Below are positions 33,880 to 42,059 of a stretch of DNA of 42,202 nucleotides, one piece after another. Source of the DNA: JAVBPA01 sp031549925 (GTDB lineage: Bacteria > Bacillota > Clostridia > Oscillospirales > CAG-272); contig JAVBPA010000016.1 of the NCBI GenBank assembly GCA_031549925.1, positions 1 to 42,202 of the forward strand. Reading direction: 5' to 3'. The position numbers and the translations under genes were made by a program. Below the pieces are notes generated by a model that had not been told where the DNA came from, did not search any database, and saw only the letters and a program-made list of their open reading frames with translations. Position 1 is the first letter of the stretch, and each line of letters opens with the position of its first letter.

Positions 33880-34393
33880 TAGTCAACACCTCTTTCAATA
33901 TTTTTTTAGCTTTATGCAAATGCACACGAACAGAAGAGTGCGGTTTTTTTAGTATTTGCGCAATTTCAGCTGTAGTGTATCCCTCATAATAATAAAGATA
34001 AATCGCCGCTTTATAACGATCCGGCAATTTTATAACGGCTTCTAAAATTTCATTTTCTTTGAACTGATTTTCATCATGCAAGTTTTCGTGATCATCGATA
34101 TTTTCAAATTTACGACGCCAATGTTTTAGGTTATTTTTACACAAGTTTATTGCTGTTCGTAAAAGCCATGCTTTTTCATGTTCTTCGCTTTGAAAATTTG
34201 CTCCATGTTTCATTAATTTTACAAATGTATCCTCAACAGTATCTTCGGCATCCATTTTGTTCTTCATATATGAAAAACTTACCTGATAAATCATTTTATT
34301 ATATTTTTTATACGCTTTTTCTATATCAGTTGAAATTCTTTTTTGACTTTGACTTTGACTTTGACTTTGCGCCGCTAAAGGTTCTGTTATCAT
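33869..34393 (-). CDS. ECF-type RNA polymerase sigma factor
   Basis: The ATG at 34393 follows GGAGG by 9-10 nt; a TTG at 34402 overlaps that site and is rejected. The 174-aa protein has sigma region 2 (MIYQVSFSYMKNKMDAEDTV, then TFVKLMKHG and EKAWLLRTAINLCKN) and region 4 (LPDRYKAAIYLYYYEGYTTA, IAQILKKPHSSVRVHLHKAK). The N-terminus has an odd SQSQSQSQ run encoded by a hexanucleotide repeat at 34342-34365. The gene overlaps the anti-sigma-like gene, and the pair probably controls an envelope-stress or surface regulon. No target promoter could be assigned. Confidence 0.9.
   Translation of the reverse strand: MITEPLAAQSQSQSQSQKRISTDIEKAYKKYNKMIYQVSFSYMKNKMDAEDTVEDTFVKLMKHGANFQSEEHEKAWLLRTAINLCKNNLKHWRRKFENIDDHENLHDENQFKENEILEAVIKLPDRYKAAIYLYYYEGYTTAEIAQILKKPHSSVRVHLHKAKKILKEVLTNEK
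34342..34365. repeat. Hexanucleotide repeat (TTTGAC)4 in the sigma factor gene
   Basis: Four perfect TTTGAC units lie near the 5' end of the ECF gene and encode alternating Gln and Ser on the minus strand. Slippage by whole units would keep the frame. Confidence 0.85.
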
Positions 34394-34486
34394 GTTCCGC
34401 AACCTCCTCTCATTAATAATACAATCGGGAATAGCATTATGTTAAGCTGTTTATAAATAAAAGTGCAGACTAAGAAAAAGGTACGG

Positions 34487-34565
34487 AATTACGGTCGCTT
34501 TTTTGCGAAAAAAAGCTCCGCAAAAAACGTTAATTGAAAGTTTTGCGGAGCTTTTCTCAAAAGCA
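34487..34565 (-). terminator. Strong terminator built from inverted copies of the GCGGAGCTTTT element
   Basis: AAAAGCTCCGCAAAA (34511-34525) and TTTTGCGGAGCTTTT (34541-34555) form a 15-bp stem with a 15-nt loop. On the minus strand it is followed by a T-run, so it can end transcription of the gene at 34611-35525. The outer sequence to 34487 (ACGGTCGC, T-run, GCG, A-run) is an inverted copy of the element at 7721. Confidence 0.75.
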
Positions 34566-34610
34566 TACTCTAATATAATATAAATACTATTTTGCTTATA
34601 TAATGTTTAA

Positions 34611-35525
34611 CTAGGCACGTTCGATTAATCCATAATTCATTAAAATCTTGGCTCTTTTAACTGTTATATAGCCTTTCCAGTTTTCTGTAACTTGTCTTGA
34701 TACATCAGAATCCTCACCCCATGAAAAATTCGGATTCCAAACACCATCATCGTTAATATTTTCAATCCAAAACTGAAAGTTTTCTTCAATTCCCTGTTTA
34801 ACATCTTCAAACCACAATGAATCGGGACTGTCGGCAAAATCAAGCGGCTGCGGAAAATATTCATTCCATTTGGTTCTGTCAAAGCATACATTTTCAGATA
34901 TACGTTTTTTCATGGAATTGATTATCTCATCTGTGACCAGAGGAGAATCAATGCTTTTTAATTTTTCTGTAAGCTTGATTATATTATACGAATCGTGATC
35001 ACCGCAAAAATCATTGCTGATGAGCAAATCGAAACATTTTTTAGCAGCTTTATATCCAAGTTCTCTTTGTTTTTCGGTACCATATAATATGAGAGCGGAG
35101 GCAACTACAGCACAGGGATTTGGTGAAAAATTAGTACTTACTCCATAATTCCACCACGGCGCACGGGGATAATCCATAATTTCTTTTGGAGCATCCTCCC
35201 AAAACTTTGGAATGGGTTGTACACTGTTTTCAAAATAATTTAACAGTAAAACAAACCAATCCGCTTTACAGTCAAGGTTATATTCATAAGCTTGAAATAT
35301 AGCTTCAGCGGACGGAATACCTGCGGATAACGGTAATATAACATCACATTCAAAACCATTTCCAAAGCCGCCGTCCGCATTTTGATATTTCAGCATTTCC
35401 CGCACAATATTTTCTTTAGTTCCATTGTTAAACAGATAGTTCCATTTAGCCCTGTCATATGCTCTCGCATTAATTTGCATCCATTCGTTCATTTTGGTTA
35501 ATTGCGTTTGTTTTAAGTGTACCAT
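34611..35525 (-). CDS. Uncharacterised alpha/alpha-toroid (prenyltransferase-like) protein
   Basis: The 304-aa protein is helical, with the squalene cyclase/prenyltransferase-type repeat YQNADGGFGNGFE and a related NINDDGVWNPNFSWGE. Trp, Asp and Pro are frequent (DYPRAPWWNYGVSTNFSPNP). Such alpha/alpha toroids occur in terpenoid cyclases, protein prenyltransferases and many uncharacterised proteins. No DxDD cyclase motif or zinc ligands were seen, so catalysis is doubtful. It is cytoplasmic. GGAGAAG precedes the ATG. It stands alone between terminator and VanZ gene. Confidence 0.72.
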   Translation of the reverse strand: MVHLKQTQLTKMNEWMQINARAYDRAKWNYLFNNGTKENIVREMLKYQNADGGFGNGFECDVILPLSAGIPSAEAIFQAYEYNLDCKADWFVLLLNYFENSVQPIPKFWEDAPKEIMDYPRAPWWNYGVSTNFSPNPCAVVASALILYGTEKQRELGYKAAKKCFDLLISNDFCGDHDSYNIIKLTEKLKSIDSPLVTDEIINSMKKRISENVCFDRTKWNEYFPQPLDFADSPDSLWFEDVKQGIEENFQFWIENINDDGVWNPNFSWGEDSDVSRQVTENWKGYITVKRAKILMNYGLIERA

Positions 35526-35597
35526 TTTATTCTTCTCCGATCATACAAAATAGAAATATTATTTTTTGTTGCAAAAATATAACATATATAATATATC

Positions 35598-36179
35598 TTA
35601 CTGCGCCAATTTAAATTTATTGCAAAAATCCTCTTTGAACTTTCGGAAAATACAATAAATTAAACATCCTAAAGCAACTCCCGCAGTGTTCAATATAACA
35701 TCATCAATATCGGTAACACGAACAAGCGGCAGCTGCAATATTTCGATACAGCATGAAATAAGGCAGCCGTATAATAATGCTTTTCGGATTTTCAAATTCC
35801 AAAGCAGGGGTATAAAAAAACCTATGGGAACGAACACTCCGATATTCCCGAGTATATTCGTAACGAAAAACGATATTCCGAATTCCTCTGACGCATTATA
35901 TACCTCATAAAACTGTCTGAATGGGATTAAATTAATGTTTTCCAAAAAACCGAATCGTCCGTCAAAGCCCCATACAAAATTAAACGATATAACCGTAGCC
36001 GCCGCCACAGCCGAAATATACGCCATAAAAAGCAAAAAAGCCGTTTCCCTTATTTTGTTATTTACATATGTTTTTTTTACTTTCTTTAACCATATACGCC
36101 TGCATATAAAAACGCAAAGAAACACAACCGCTGTAATCGGAAGTGTTTCTATAATAAAAGTTTGAATATAATACTTCAT
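35598..36179 (-). CDS. VanZ-family membrane protein
   Basis: The 193-aa protein has five membrane helices and the VanZ pattern: NINLIPFRQFYE, FVTNILGNIGVFVPIGFFIP, CCIEILQLPLVRVTDIDDVI and LNTAGVALGCLIY. VanZ of the Tn1546 vancomycin cluster confers low-level teicoplanin resistance, but most members have no known function. There are no other van genes nearby, so a resistance role is not implied. AAGAGGG precedes the ATG. Confidence 0.9.
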   Translation of the reverse strand: MKYYIQTFIIETLPITAVVFLCVFICRRIWLKKVKKTYVNNKIRETAFLLFMAYISAVAAATVISFNFVWGFDGRFGFLENINLIPFRQFYEVYNASEEFGISFFVTNILGNIGVFVPIGFFIPLLWNLKIRKALLYGCLISCCIEILQLPLVRVTDIDDVILNTAGVALGCLIYCIFRKFKEDFCNKFKLAQ

Positions 36180-36248
36180 TACACCCTCTTCTCATCGTAT
36201 ATTATATAAATATCATCCGTAAATTCAATTCTAACAAATAAACTTTAA

Positions 36249-36380
36249 GCTTTTGTTAAAAGATTAGAAAGATATTTATTTCTGCGTAAATATTTTGATG
36301 ATAAAATGAATTGTAATCTGTATTCCCTTTCCGATAATCCTGTTTTACGGAAACTTTTAAACGATACATTAAAAATATAA
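36249..36380 (+). pseudogene. 3' fragment of a duplicated HD-domain gene
   Basis: The plus strand reads RYLFLRKYFDDKMNCNLYSL, then SDNPVL, almost the same as the C-terminus of the HD protein at 31897 (GYLSIRKYFEDKMNCNLYSL, then FDNLVL). The frame opens only after an in-frame TAA at 36246-36248, has no start or HD motif, and continues nine codons past the parent's stop to a TAA. Similarity at the DNA level extends past that stop. It is a decayed partial copy about 4 kb from the intact gene. Confidence 0.8.
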
Positions 36381-36444
36381 CGGAAACAAACGGGATAATT
36401 ATCGTTATACGGTATTTTATGTTTTTATTTTTTATATATAATGT

Positions 36445-37029
36445 TTATAATTCCGTGTACGGCGAAAGAACGCTTTCTAGGTACTCGGAAGATAATTCAC
36501 TGATTGATTTTATTCCTACTGGTTTTTCAGTATATTCATTTATGCTCTTTTCAAGCCAGGTAACATCATACCATTTCTCAAATTTATAGCCTGTTTTATG
36601 GTGTGTGCCGATAAGAGTGAAGCCTGATTTGTAATGAAAATTCATGCTCTTGATATTTGGAACAGTATACCCTGCGTACACGTTGTAATAACCAAGTTTT
36701 TTTAGCAGCACAAATAAACATTCATATAGTTTACGGGCTATACCTTTTCCGTGATATTCCGGTAAAATATATATTGAAACTTCTGCATCATAAATATAAG
36801 CAGCTCTTTCTTTATGCTTTGAAGCATAGGTATAACCAACAATTTCACCGTCAATTTGATAAACAAGATAAGGATATTGTTTGCTGATATTCGCTACCCT
36901 TTCCGAAAAATCGGCAACAGAAGGAACTTCCGTTTCAAAAGAGATAGCCGTGTTCTCTATATAAGGTGCATAAATTTTAAGTATGTTTTCACTGTCGGAA
37001 ATTGTCGCCAATCGAATATTATGTTTCAT
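36445..37029 (-). CDS. GNAT N-acetyltransferase, phosphinothricin-acetyltransferase-like
   Basis: The 194-aa sequence follows the Pat/YwnH subfamily of GNAT enzymes: IRLATISDSENILKIYAPYI, ENTAISFETEVPS, EVSIYILPEYHGKGIARKLY (acetyl-CoA loop), and FHYKSGFTLIGTHHKTGYKF followed by KWYDVTWLEK. It transfers acetyl from acetyl-CoA to an amine; substrates in this group include phosphinothricin and methionine sulfone analogues, but the native one is unknown. It has no ribosome binding site and starts one base after the stop of the large upstream gene, so it is translated by coupling. Confidence 0.88.
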   Translation of the reverse strand: MKHNIRLATISDSENILKIYAPYIENTAISFETEVPSVADFSERVANISKQYPYLVYQIDGEIVGYTYASKHKERAAYIYDAEVSIYILPEYHGKGIARKLYECLFVLLKKLGYYNVYAGYTVPNIKSMNFHYKSGFTLIGTHHKTGYKFEKWYDVTWLEKSINEYTEKPVGIKSISELSSEYLESVLSPYTEL

Positions 37030-37030
37030 C

Positions 37031-39820
37031 TTAGTCTTTTTTGTTTTTGTTTTGAATTTCGCGCACCGGACGCGCTTTAGGTTTTTGAGGATTTTTATTA
37101 ACCGCGTTAATATTTTGGCGGGTATGCTGTCCCGTCGAATTAATATTGTTTTGAGTGTTTTGGCGGGAAATGTTTTGATTTTGCTGTCCGGTATATTGCT
37201 GCGGTATATTATGCTGCCCTGTACCCTGACGCGGTATATTATGCTGCCCTGTACCCTGACGCGGAATGTTCTGTTGTCCGGTTTGCTGCTGAGGTATATT
37301 ATGCTGCCCTGTACCCTGGCGCGTTATATTTTGTTGCCCGGTATTTTGCCGGAGCATATTCTGCTGTCCGCTGCCCGATGTTCTCATCATCGGATTGTTT
37401 TCCGCTTCAGCTTTTCTTTTTAGGTATTCCTGATATCTGCGCATGTTCTCCGCTTTCTTTTTAGCGTTTGAACGGCGGATAAAATAACCTCTCACAAGCA
37501 ATGCCGCCACAAAAACAGCCGCCGCTATAACAACGATAAGCAATGTCCACAATATAAACTGAACAATTGCGGAACCTGACTTTCCGTACATTGTAATATT
37601 TTCAAGCCAAAAACCGTATTCTCCCGGATGATATAATCCGTCAGCGCTTTTTACCCAGATTTTCAATCCGTCGATATCGGAGGTATATTCCGACATTTTT
37701 GATATATCAAAGCCCAGTTCAGTCCATTTGCCGGCTTCAAGAGTTGTTATTCCCGAATATAAAACGGAAGGATTTACTCCGTCTGAATTTTTGTAAAAAC
37801 GAACCATAACGTTCAAAGTTTTTGCTTCATCGGGTGCTACAGGCATTATTTTAAAAGAAATGCTTCCGGATTTTTTAATATTCATCGGAACATCCAAATG
37901 ACATCCGATACCCATATATTCATTTATCACAGAATTGTACAGCTTTGTGTACAGCATAGATTTTTCTTCGGTAAGAGATGTATTTGTGCGAAGCTCTATG
38001 TATTCCGCGTTGTCCGTCGGATAAAATCCTCCGAGCGAACCTTTTGTAAAATCGTATATAATTTCTTTTTTATTGTTTTTTTCGATTTCCGATGAAACAA
38101 TCGGAGTCATATCTATTACATGTCTCAAAACGAGTTTTGTTTTATTATAATCGGGGATTACCTTTTTCCAGTCTTCGGTGCCTATAATCGGAAGCGCAAA
38201 GGAAGCGGTGTCAACCGAAAGGCCGGTATCGATATTTTTAAAGACTTCATATATTGTTTTTTTAACGGAAGGTACAAGAGTTTGTCCTTCAACCGCCGAC
38301 CACAAGCCGTATTTTAAATTTCCTTCGTCCACATTATCTACATGACGGTAATAAATTAAAGCTTCTATATCGTTGTTAAACAACACTTTATAATAAGCGT
38401 ACGCATACATTGCCGCCTGTATGTTTTGTGAAAGCGAATCCTCACCCGATGATATACCGAACCCTGATATAGTTATACGGCGTTTTGAGCCTTTATATAA
38501 TAACTTGTCCTGATTCATGTATTCGCAGAGTACATCAATATTTTTCATTGAAATATACGGAGTTTCCTGACTGTTGATACATTCGGGATCAGCCGTATAA
38601 TCGGTCAGAGCGGGATCTGACGGGTACGCGTTAAAAGCAATTCCCCAAGGCAAATCTCCGGAAATACTGATTTTTTCGGCAAAACTTTCAATAATTTCCG
38701 CCGAGGAATAATCGAGTGTAGGATCGGGATTATCTGTTCCGGCAGATTTATTTGTATTAAAATTATTTCCGAGTGATATATAAACTTTGGCGTTTGAATA
38801 AACCGAACGGATTGCGGTATCGGCAATTCTGTATGAAACCGCGTAATTATTTAAATACGAATCAAGCGTCATCGGACCCATATAATTATAAAACCGGTTA
38901 GAATTTATTTGATATCCGATAATAAAGCTTCCCGCAAAGCCATATTCTTTTTCGGGTGATGTATATCTTTTAGCAATGAAGTTTATAAAGCTTTCATAAT
39001 ACATTACCGCTTCGCGGTTTTTTGTATTAAGCGCATATAGAACAGCGCTGTCATTAAATGATGTGTCCATATAAAGACACGAAAGAGTTTCCGGAGTTTC
39101 ACTCGTCATTTTGGTTAAGATAAAGTTTATATAACAGTTTACGCCGACATCTGTAAACTGTTTTATTTTATAATCCAAAAGCTCCAGCTTATCGCGTTTT
39201 ATATAATATGTTGTGTTACCGTACACGTAGTTGACTGCCGCCGATGTATTCTCTGTCATTATGTATTCATTTATCGGAACATTAATTACAGTTTGCGAAA
39301 TTCCAAGCTCCTGAGCATCGCTCATCATTTGAACATACAATCCTTTTTTTGAGGCATACTTCGGAAATTCATATGTATAAGCCGCTGTTATTTCCGGATT
39401 ATCTATATAATGCGCAAAACCCAAAATAGCGTATGAGCTGTCAGCTAACCGCCTTGCGATTAAAAATTTGGAATACATCCGCTGTGTATTTATTTCATAA
39501 TCCAGTGAAAACGACATATTCTGCGCCGCTTTTGTCTGTCCTGCCGGAGTAAAATCCATAAGTCTTGATGTGCTTTGATACGGAAGCAGTTCAAAAAGAT
39601 AAATAGTTTCGCCGTTAATTGAATCAGCGTCGCTTTTTGACAGGGAAGCTTTAATATCTATCCGCCAGGAAGCGTCGCGTTCCCGTATTAAAGTAACGCT
39701 TGTAACACCGTAAACAGGATCTGCTTTCGATGTATTTTCATTTGCCGCCGATACGGGAAAAGGCAGGCACAACATCGAAAATAACAGAATAAAAGCAATA
39801 ATTATTTTATATTTCTTCAT
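37031..39820 (-). CDS. Membrane-anchored DUF5722-like glycosidase-fold protein with decapeptide-repeat tail
   Basis: The 929-aa protein has a signal peptide (IIAFILLFSMLCLPFPVSA) and a region of about residues 35-560 resembling DUF5722, a (beta/alpha)8 glycosidase-like domain (VYGVTSVTLIRERDASW, FIIGYQINSNRFYNYMG, ISGFGISSGEDSLSQNIQAA, EALIYYRHVDN). A carbohydrate-binding-like beta-sandwich lies at about 590-735. A membrane helix at about 749-776 is followed by a basic 153-residue tail facing the cytoplasm. The tail has six decapeptides of the form TGQQNIPRQG (37193-37372). GAGGAG precedes the ATG. It is translationally coupled to the GNAT gene. Activity is unproven. Confidence 0.75.
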   Translation of the reverse strand: MKKYKIIIAFILLFSMLCLPFPVSAANENTSKADPVYGVTSVTLIRERDASWRIDIKASLSKSDADSINGETIYLFELLPYQSTSRLMDFTPAGQTKAAQNMSFSLDYEINTQRMYSKFLIARRLADSSYAILGFAHYIDNPEITAAYTYEFPKYASKKGLYVQMMSDAQELGISQTVINVPINEYIMTENTSAAVNYVYGNTTYYIKRDKLELLDYKIKQFTDVGVNCYINFILTKMTSETPETLSCLYMDTSFNDSAVLYALNTKNREAVMYYESFINFIAKRYTSPEKEYGFAGSFIIGYQINSNRFYNYMGPMTLDSYLNNYAVSYRIADTAIRSVYSNAKVYISLGNNFNTNKSAGTDNPDPTLDYSSAEIIESFAEKISISGDLPWGIAFNAYPSDPALTDYTADPECINSQETPYISMKNIDVLCEYMNQDKLLYKGSKRRITISGFGISSGEDSLSQNIQAAMYAYAYYKVLFNNDIEALIYYRHVDNVDEGNLKYGLWSAVEGQTLVPSVKKTIYEVFKNIDTGLSVDTASFALPIIGTEDWKKVIPDYNKTKLVLRHVIDMTPIVSSEIEKNNKKEIIYDFTKGSLGGFYPTDNAEYIELRTNTSLTEEKSMLYTKLYNSVINEYMGIGCHLDVPMNIKKSGSISFKIMPVAPDEAKTLNVMVRFYKNSDGVNPSVLYSGITTLEAGKWTELGFDISKMSEYTSDIDGLKIWVKSADGLYHPGEYGFWLENITMYGKSGSAIVQFILWTLLIVVIAAAVFVAALLVRGYFIRRSNAKKKAENMRRYQEYLKRKAEAENNPMMRTSGSGQQNMLRQNTGQQNITRQGTGQHNIPQQQTGQQNIPRQGTGQHNIPRQGTGQHNIPQQYTGQQNQNISRQNTQNNINSTGQHTRQNINAVNKNPQKPKARPVREIQNKNKKD

Positions 39821-39874
39821 TTCACCATCTCCTCGCGGGGCTGGGATACCGAGCGGTATATTATATATACTTGA

Positions 39875-39897
39875 AAGGGCGAACTCAGTTCGCCCTT
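39875..39897. repeat. GGGCGAA palindrome upstream of the DUF5722-like gene
   Basis: AAGGGCGAACT (39875-39885) and AGTTCGCCCTT (39887-39897) are exact inverses around one base. It resembles the GGGCGATT hairpins at 32564 and 32832. There is no following T-run in either direction, so it is not a clear terminator. Confidence 0.6.
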
Positions 39898-40014
39898 CTT
39901 ATTCATTCACCAAAAACCTTTAAATAACTTGTTTTACCGCATCAAATAAAACTTGTGTTTCCAGATTTCATTTTTATTTTATTTTTGCGGTAAATAAAGT
40001 TTACGCGCTTCAAA

Positions 40015-40782
40015 TCATTTCGCGCTTTTGATAATTGCCAAAAATTCTTTTGCTTCGAGGGATGCTGTTCCTATTAGACCTCCGTCGATATCCGGCATTG
40101 CAAGTAGTCCCGCAGCGTTTGAGCTTTTCATCGACCCGCCGTATTGGATAACTGTTTTATCCGAAACTTCACTGCCGTATTTCAAAGCCAGTTGATCTCT
40201 TATATATCCGCAAACCTGTTCCGCCTGCTCGTCTGTTGCGTTAAGACCTGTTCCGATAGCCCAAACAGGTTCATACGCAATGATAACCGAATCCATCGCT
40301 TCCGCGCTGATTCCGTCAAGAGCCGCCGCCAGCTGTGTGTTTACTACGTTATCCGTTAGATTCCCATTGCGTTCATCCAGCGTTTCGCCGATACAAAGTA
40401 TTACTTTTAATCCCGCTTCAAGAGCTGCCGATGTCCGCAGTTTTACCGTTCTATCTGTTTCACCGAAATATTGGCGTCTTTCGCTGTGTCCGATAATAAC
40501 ATATTCAACGCCTATCTCCGCAAGCATTGAAACTGATATTTCGCCCGTAAACGCACCCTTCTGCGAATAATGAACATTTTGCGCGCCTATTGACACACAT
40601 GTTCCTAAAACGGCTGAAACCGCCGCGGATAAATCTGTAAAGGGAACGCAAAGAACTATTTTAACATCCTGCAAATCCGAAATTTCAGGCAAAAGCTCAT
40701 TAATAAAAGCAATTGTCTCAGCCTGATTCTTATTCATCTTCCAGTTACCGGCAATAACAGGCTTTCTTAAAACTTTATTCAT
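40015..40782 (-). CDS. tpiA: Triosephosphate isomerase
   Basis: The 255-aa enzyme has GNWKMN with Asn13 and Lys15, IIGHSERR with His99, AYEPVWAIGTG with catalytic Glu171 and the phosphate loop, and QYGGSMK near the end. It interconverts dihydroxyacetone phosphate and glyceraldehyde 3-phosphate in glycolysis in the cytoplasm. The length is normal. GGAGACAG precedes the ATG. It lies 31 bp after pgk in the same operon. Confidence 0.98.
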   Translation of the reverse strand: MNKVLRKPVIAGNWKMNKNQAETIAFINELLPEISDLQDVKIVLCVPFTDLSAAVSAVLGTCVSIGAQNVHYSQKGAFTGEISVSMLAEIGVEYVIIGHSERRQYFGETDRTVKLRTSAALEAGLKVILCIGETLDERNGNLTDNVVNTQLAAALDGISAEAMDSVIIAYEPVWAIGTGLNATDEQAEQVCGYIRDQLALKYGSEVSDKTVIQYGGSMKSSNAAGLLAMPDIDGGLIGTASLEAKEFLAIIKSAK

Positions 40783-40813
40783 TTAAAATCTGTCTCCGTA
40801 ATTGGAAAATATT

Positions 40814-41998
40814 TTATTTGTCGAGAAGACAAGCTATGCCGGGTAATTCAAGACCCTCTAAAAATTCGAGAGAAGCTCCGCCGCCGGTTGAAATATGCGT
40901 CATTTTATCAGCGAATCCGAGCTGCTCAACAGCAGCCGCACTGTCGCCGCCGCCGATGATTGAAATTGCTCCGCTTTCGGCAACCGCACGGGCGACCGCA
41001 CGTGTTCCGGAAGCGAATTTTTCCCATTCTGAAACTCCCATCGGACCGTTCCAAACTACGGTTCCCGCGCCTGCTATAGCGTCAGAAAATATTTTTTCGG
41101 TTGTCGGACCTATATCGAGTCCCATTAAATCATCCGGAATATTATCACTGTTAACCAGCGAATAATTACAATCGGGTGAATATACATCTCCGCAGCGGTT
41201 GTCAACAGGCAAAAGGAATTTTACGCCCGCTTCTTTTGCTTTTATCTGGATTTCCCGGGCAAGTTCTACTTTATCTTCTTCACAGAGCGATTTTCCTATT
41301 GTATAGCCGTTTGAACGGAAGAATGTATATGCCATAGCTCCGCCTATTATAAGAGTGTCAACGCGGTTTATCAGATTATTGATAACGCCTATTTTATCGG
41401 AAACCTTTGCTCCGCCCAAAATAGCTACGAACGGTCTGCGCGGATCGGATAAAGCGCTGCCCATAATAGATATTTCTTTTTGTATGAGATATCCGCAAAC
41501 CGCGGGCAGATAATCGGCAACACCGGCAGTTGAAGCGTGAGCGCGGTGTGCTGTTCCGAAAGCATCGTTTACATATATTTCCGCGAGAGAAGCGAGAGCG
41601 CGGGAAAAATCCTTATCATTCAATTCTTCTTCAGCGTGGAATCTTACATTTTCGATTAACATAACATCGCCTTCACCGAGTGCGGCGGCTTTGGCTTTTG
41701 CGTCGTCTCCTATAACATCGGATGCCAGAGGAACAGGTTTTCCGAGAAGCTCAGAAAGTCTTGCGGCAACCGGAGCGAGAGAAAATTCCGATTTAAATTT
41801 TCCCTTGGGACGTCCGAAATGAGAACAAAGTATGATGCGCGCATTATGCGCTATCAAATATTTTATAGTGGGCAGCGCTTCGACTATTCTTTTGTCATCT
41901 GTGATTACTCCGTCGTTTAACGGAACATTAAAGTCGCAGCGCACCAAAACTTTTTTACCGGATACATCAATATCTTCAATATTCTTCTTATTGTACAT
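40814..41998 (-). CDS. pgk: Phosphoglycerate kinase
   Basis: The 394-aa enzyme has KVLVRCDFNVPLNDG at the start, ILCSHFGRPKGK, FVAILGGAKVSDKIGVINNL in the hinge region and IIGGGDSAAAVEQLG for nucleotide binding, ending THISTGGGASLEFLEG. It makes ATP from 1,3-bisphosphoglycerate. The length is typical. AAAGGGAG precedes the ATG. Order pgk-tpiA is common in Firmicutes; a gapA gene may lie beyond the window. Confidence 0.98.
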   Translation of the reverse strand: MYNKKNIEDIDVSGKKVLVRCDFNVPLNDGVITDDKRIVEALPTIKYLIAHNARIILCSHFGRPKGKFKSEFSLAPVAARLSELLGKPVPLASDVIGDDAKAKAAALGEGDVMLIENVRFHAEEELNDKDFSRALASLAEIYVNDAFGTAHRAHASTAGVADYLPAVCGYLIQKEISIMGSALSDPRRPFVAILGGAKVSDKIGVINNLINRVDTLIIGGAMAYTFFRSNGYTIGKSLCEEDKVELAREIQIKAKEAGVKFLLPVDNRCGDVYSPDCNYSLVNSDNIPDDLMGLDIGPTTEKIFSDAIAGAGTVVWNGPMGVSEWEKFASGTRAVARAVAESGAISIIGGGDSAAAVEQLGFADKMTHISTGGGASLEFLEGLELPGIACLLDK

Positions 41999-42030
41999 AA
42001 ATAACTCCCTTTATAAATTTCATGCAAATA

Positions 42031-42059
42031 ATATTACCATATATTTTAATTTTTATCAA
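42031..42059 (-). promoter_or_regulatory. Candidate promoter of pgk-tpiA
   Basis: On the minus strand TTGATA (42054-42059), 17 nt, TAATAT (42031-42036), about 30 nt before the pgk start. The rest of 42060-42202 is AT-rich with no recognised feature. Confidence 0.45.

Noticed and set aside
35598..36179. VanZ gene as evidence of a glycopeptide resistance cluster
   Set aside because: No vanHAX, vanY or vanRS genes are nearby; VanZ proteins are widespread without resistance.
36983..37423. Plus-strand open frame with repeated LPCTLTR peptides
   Set aside because: It is the antisense of the decapeptide-repeat tail of the minus-strand gene at 37031-39820.
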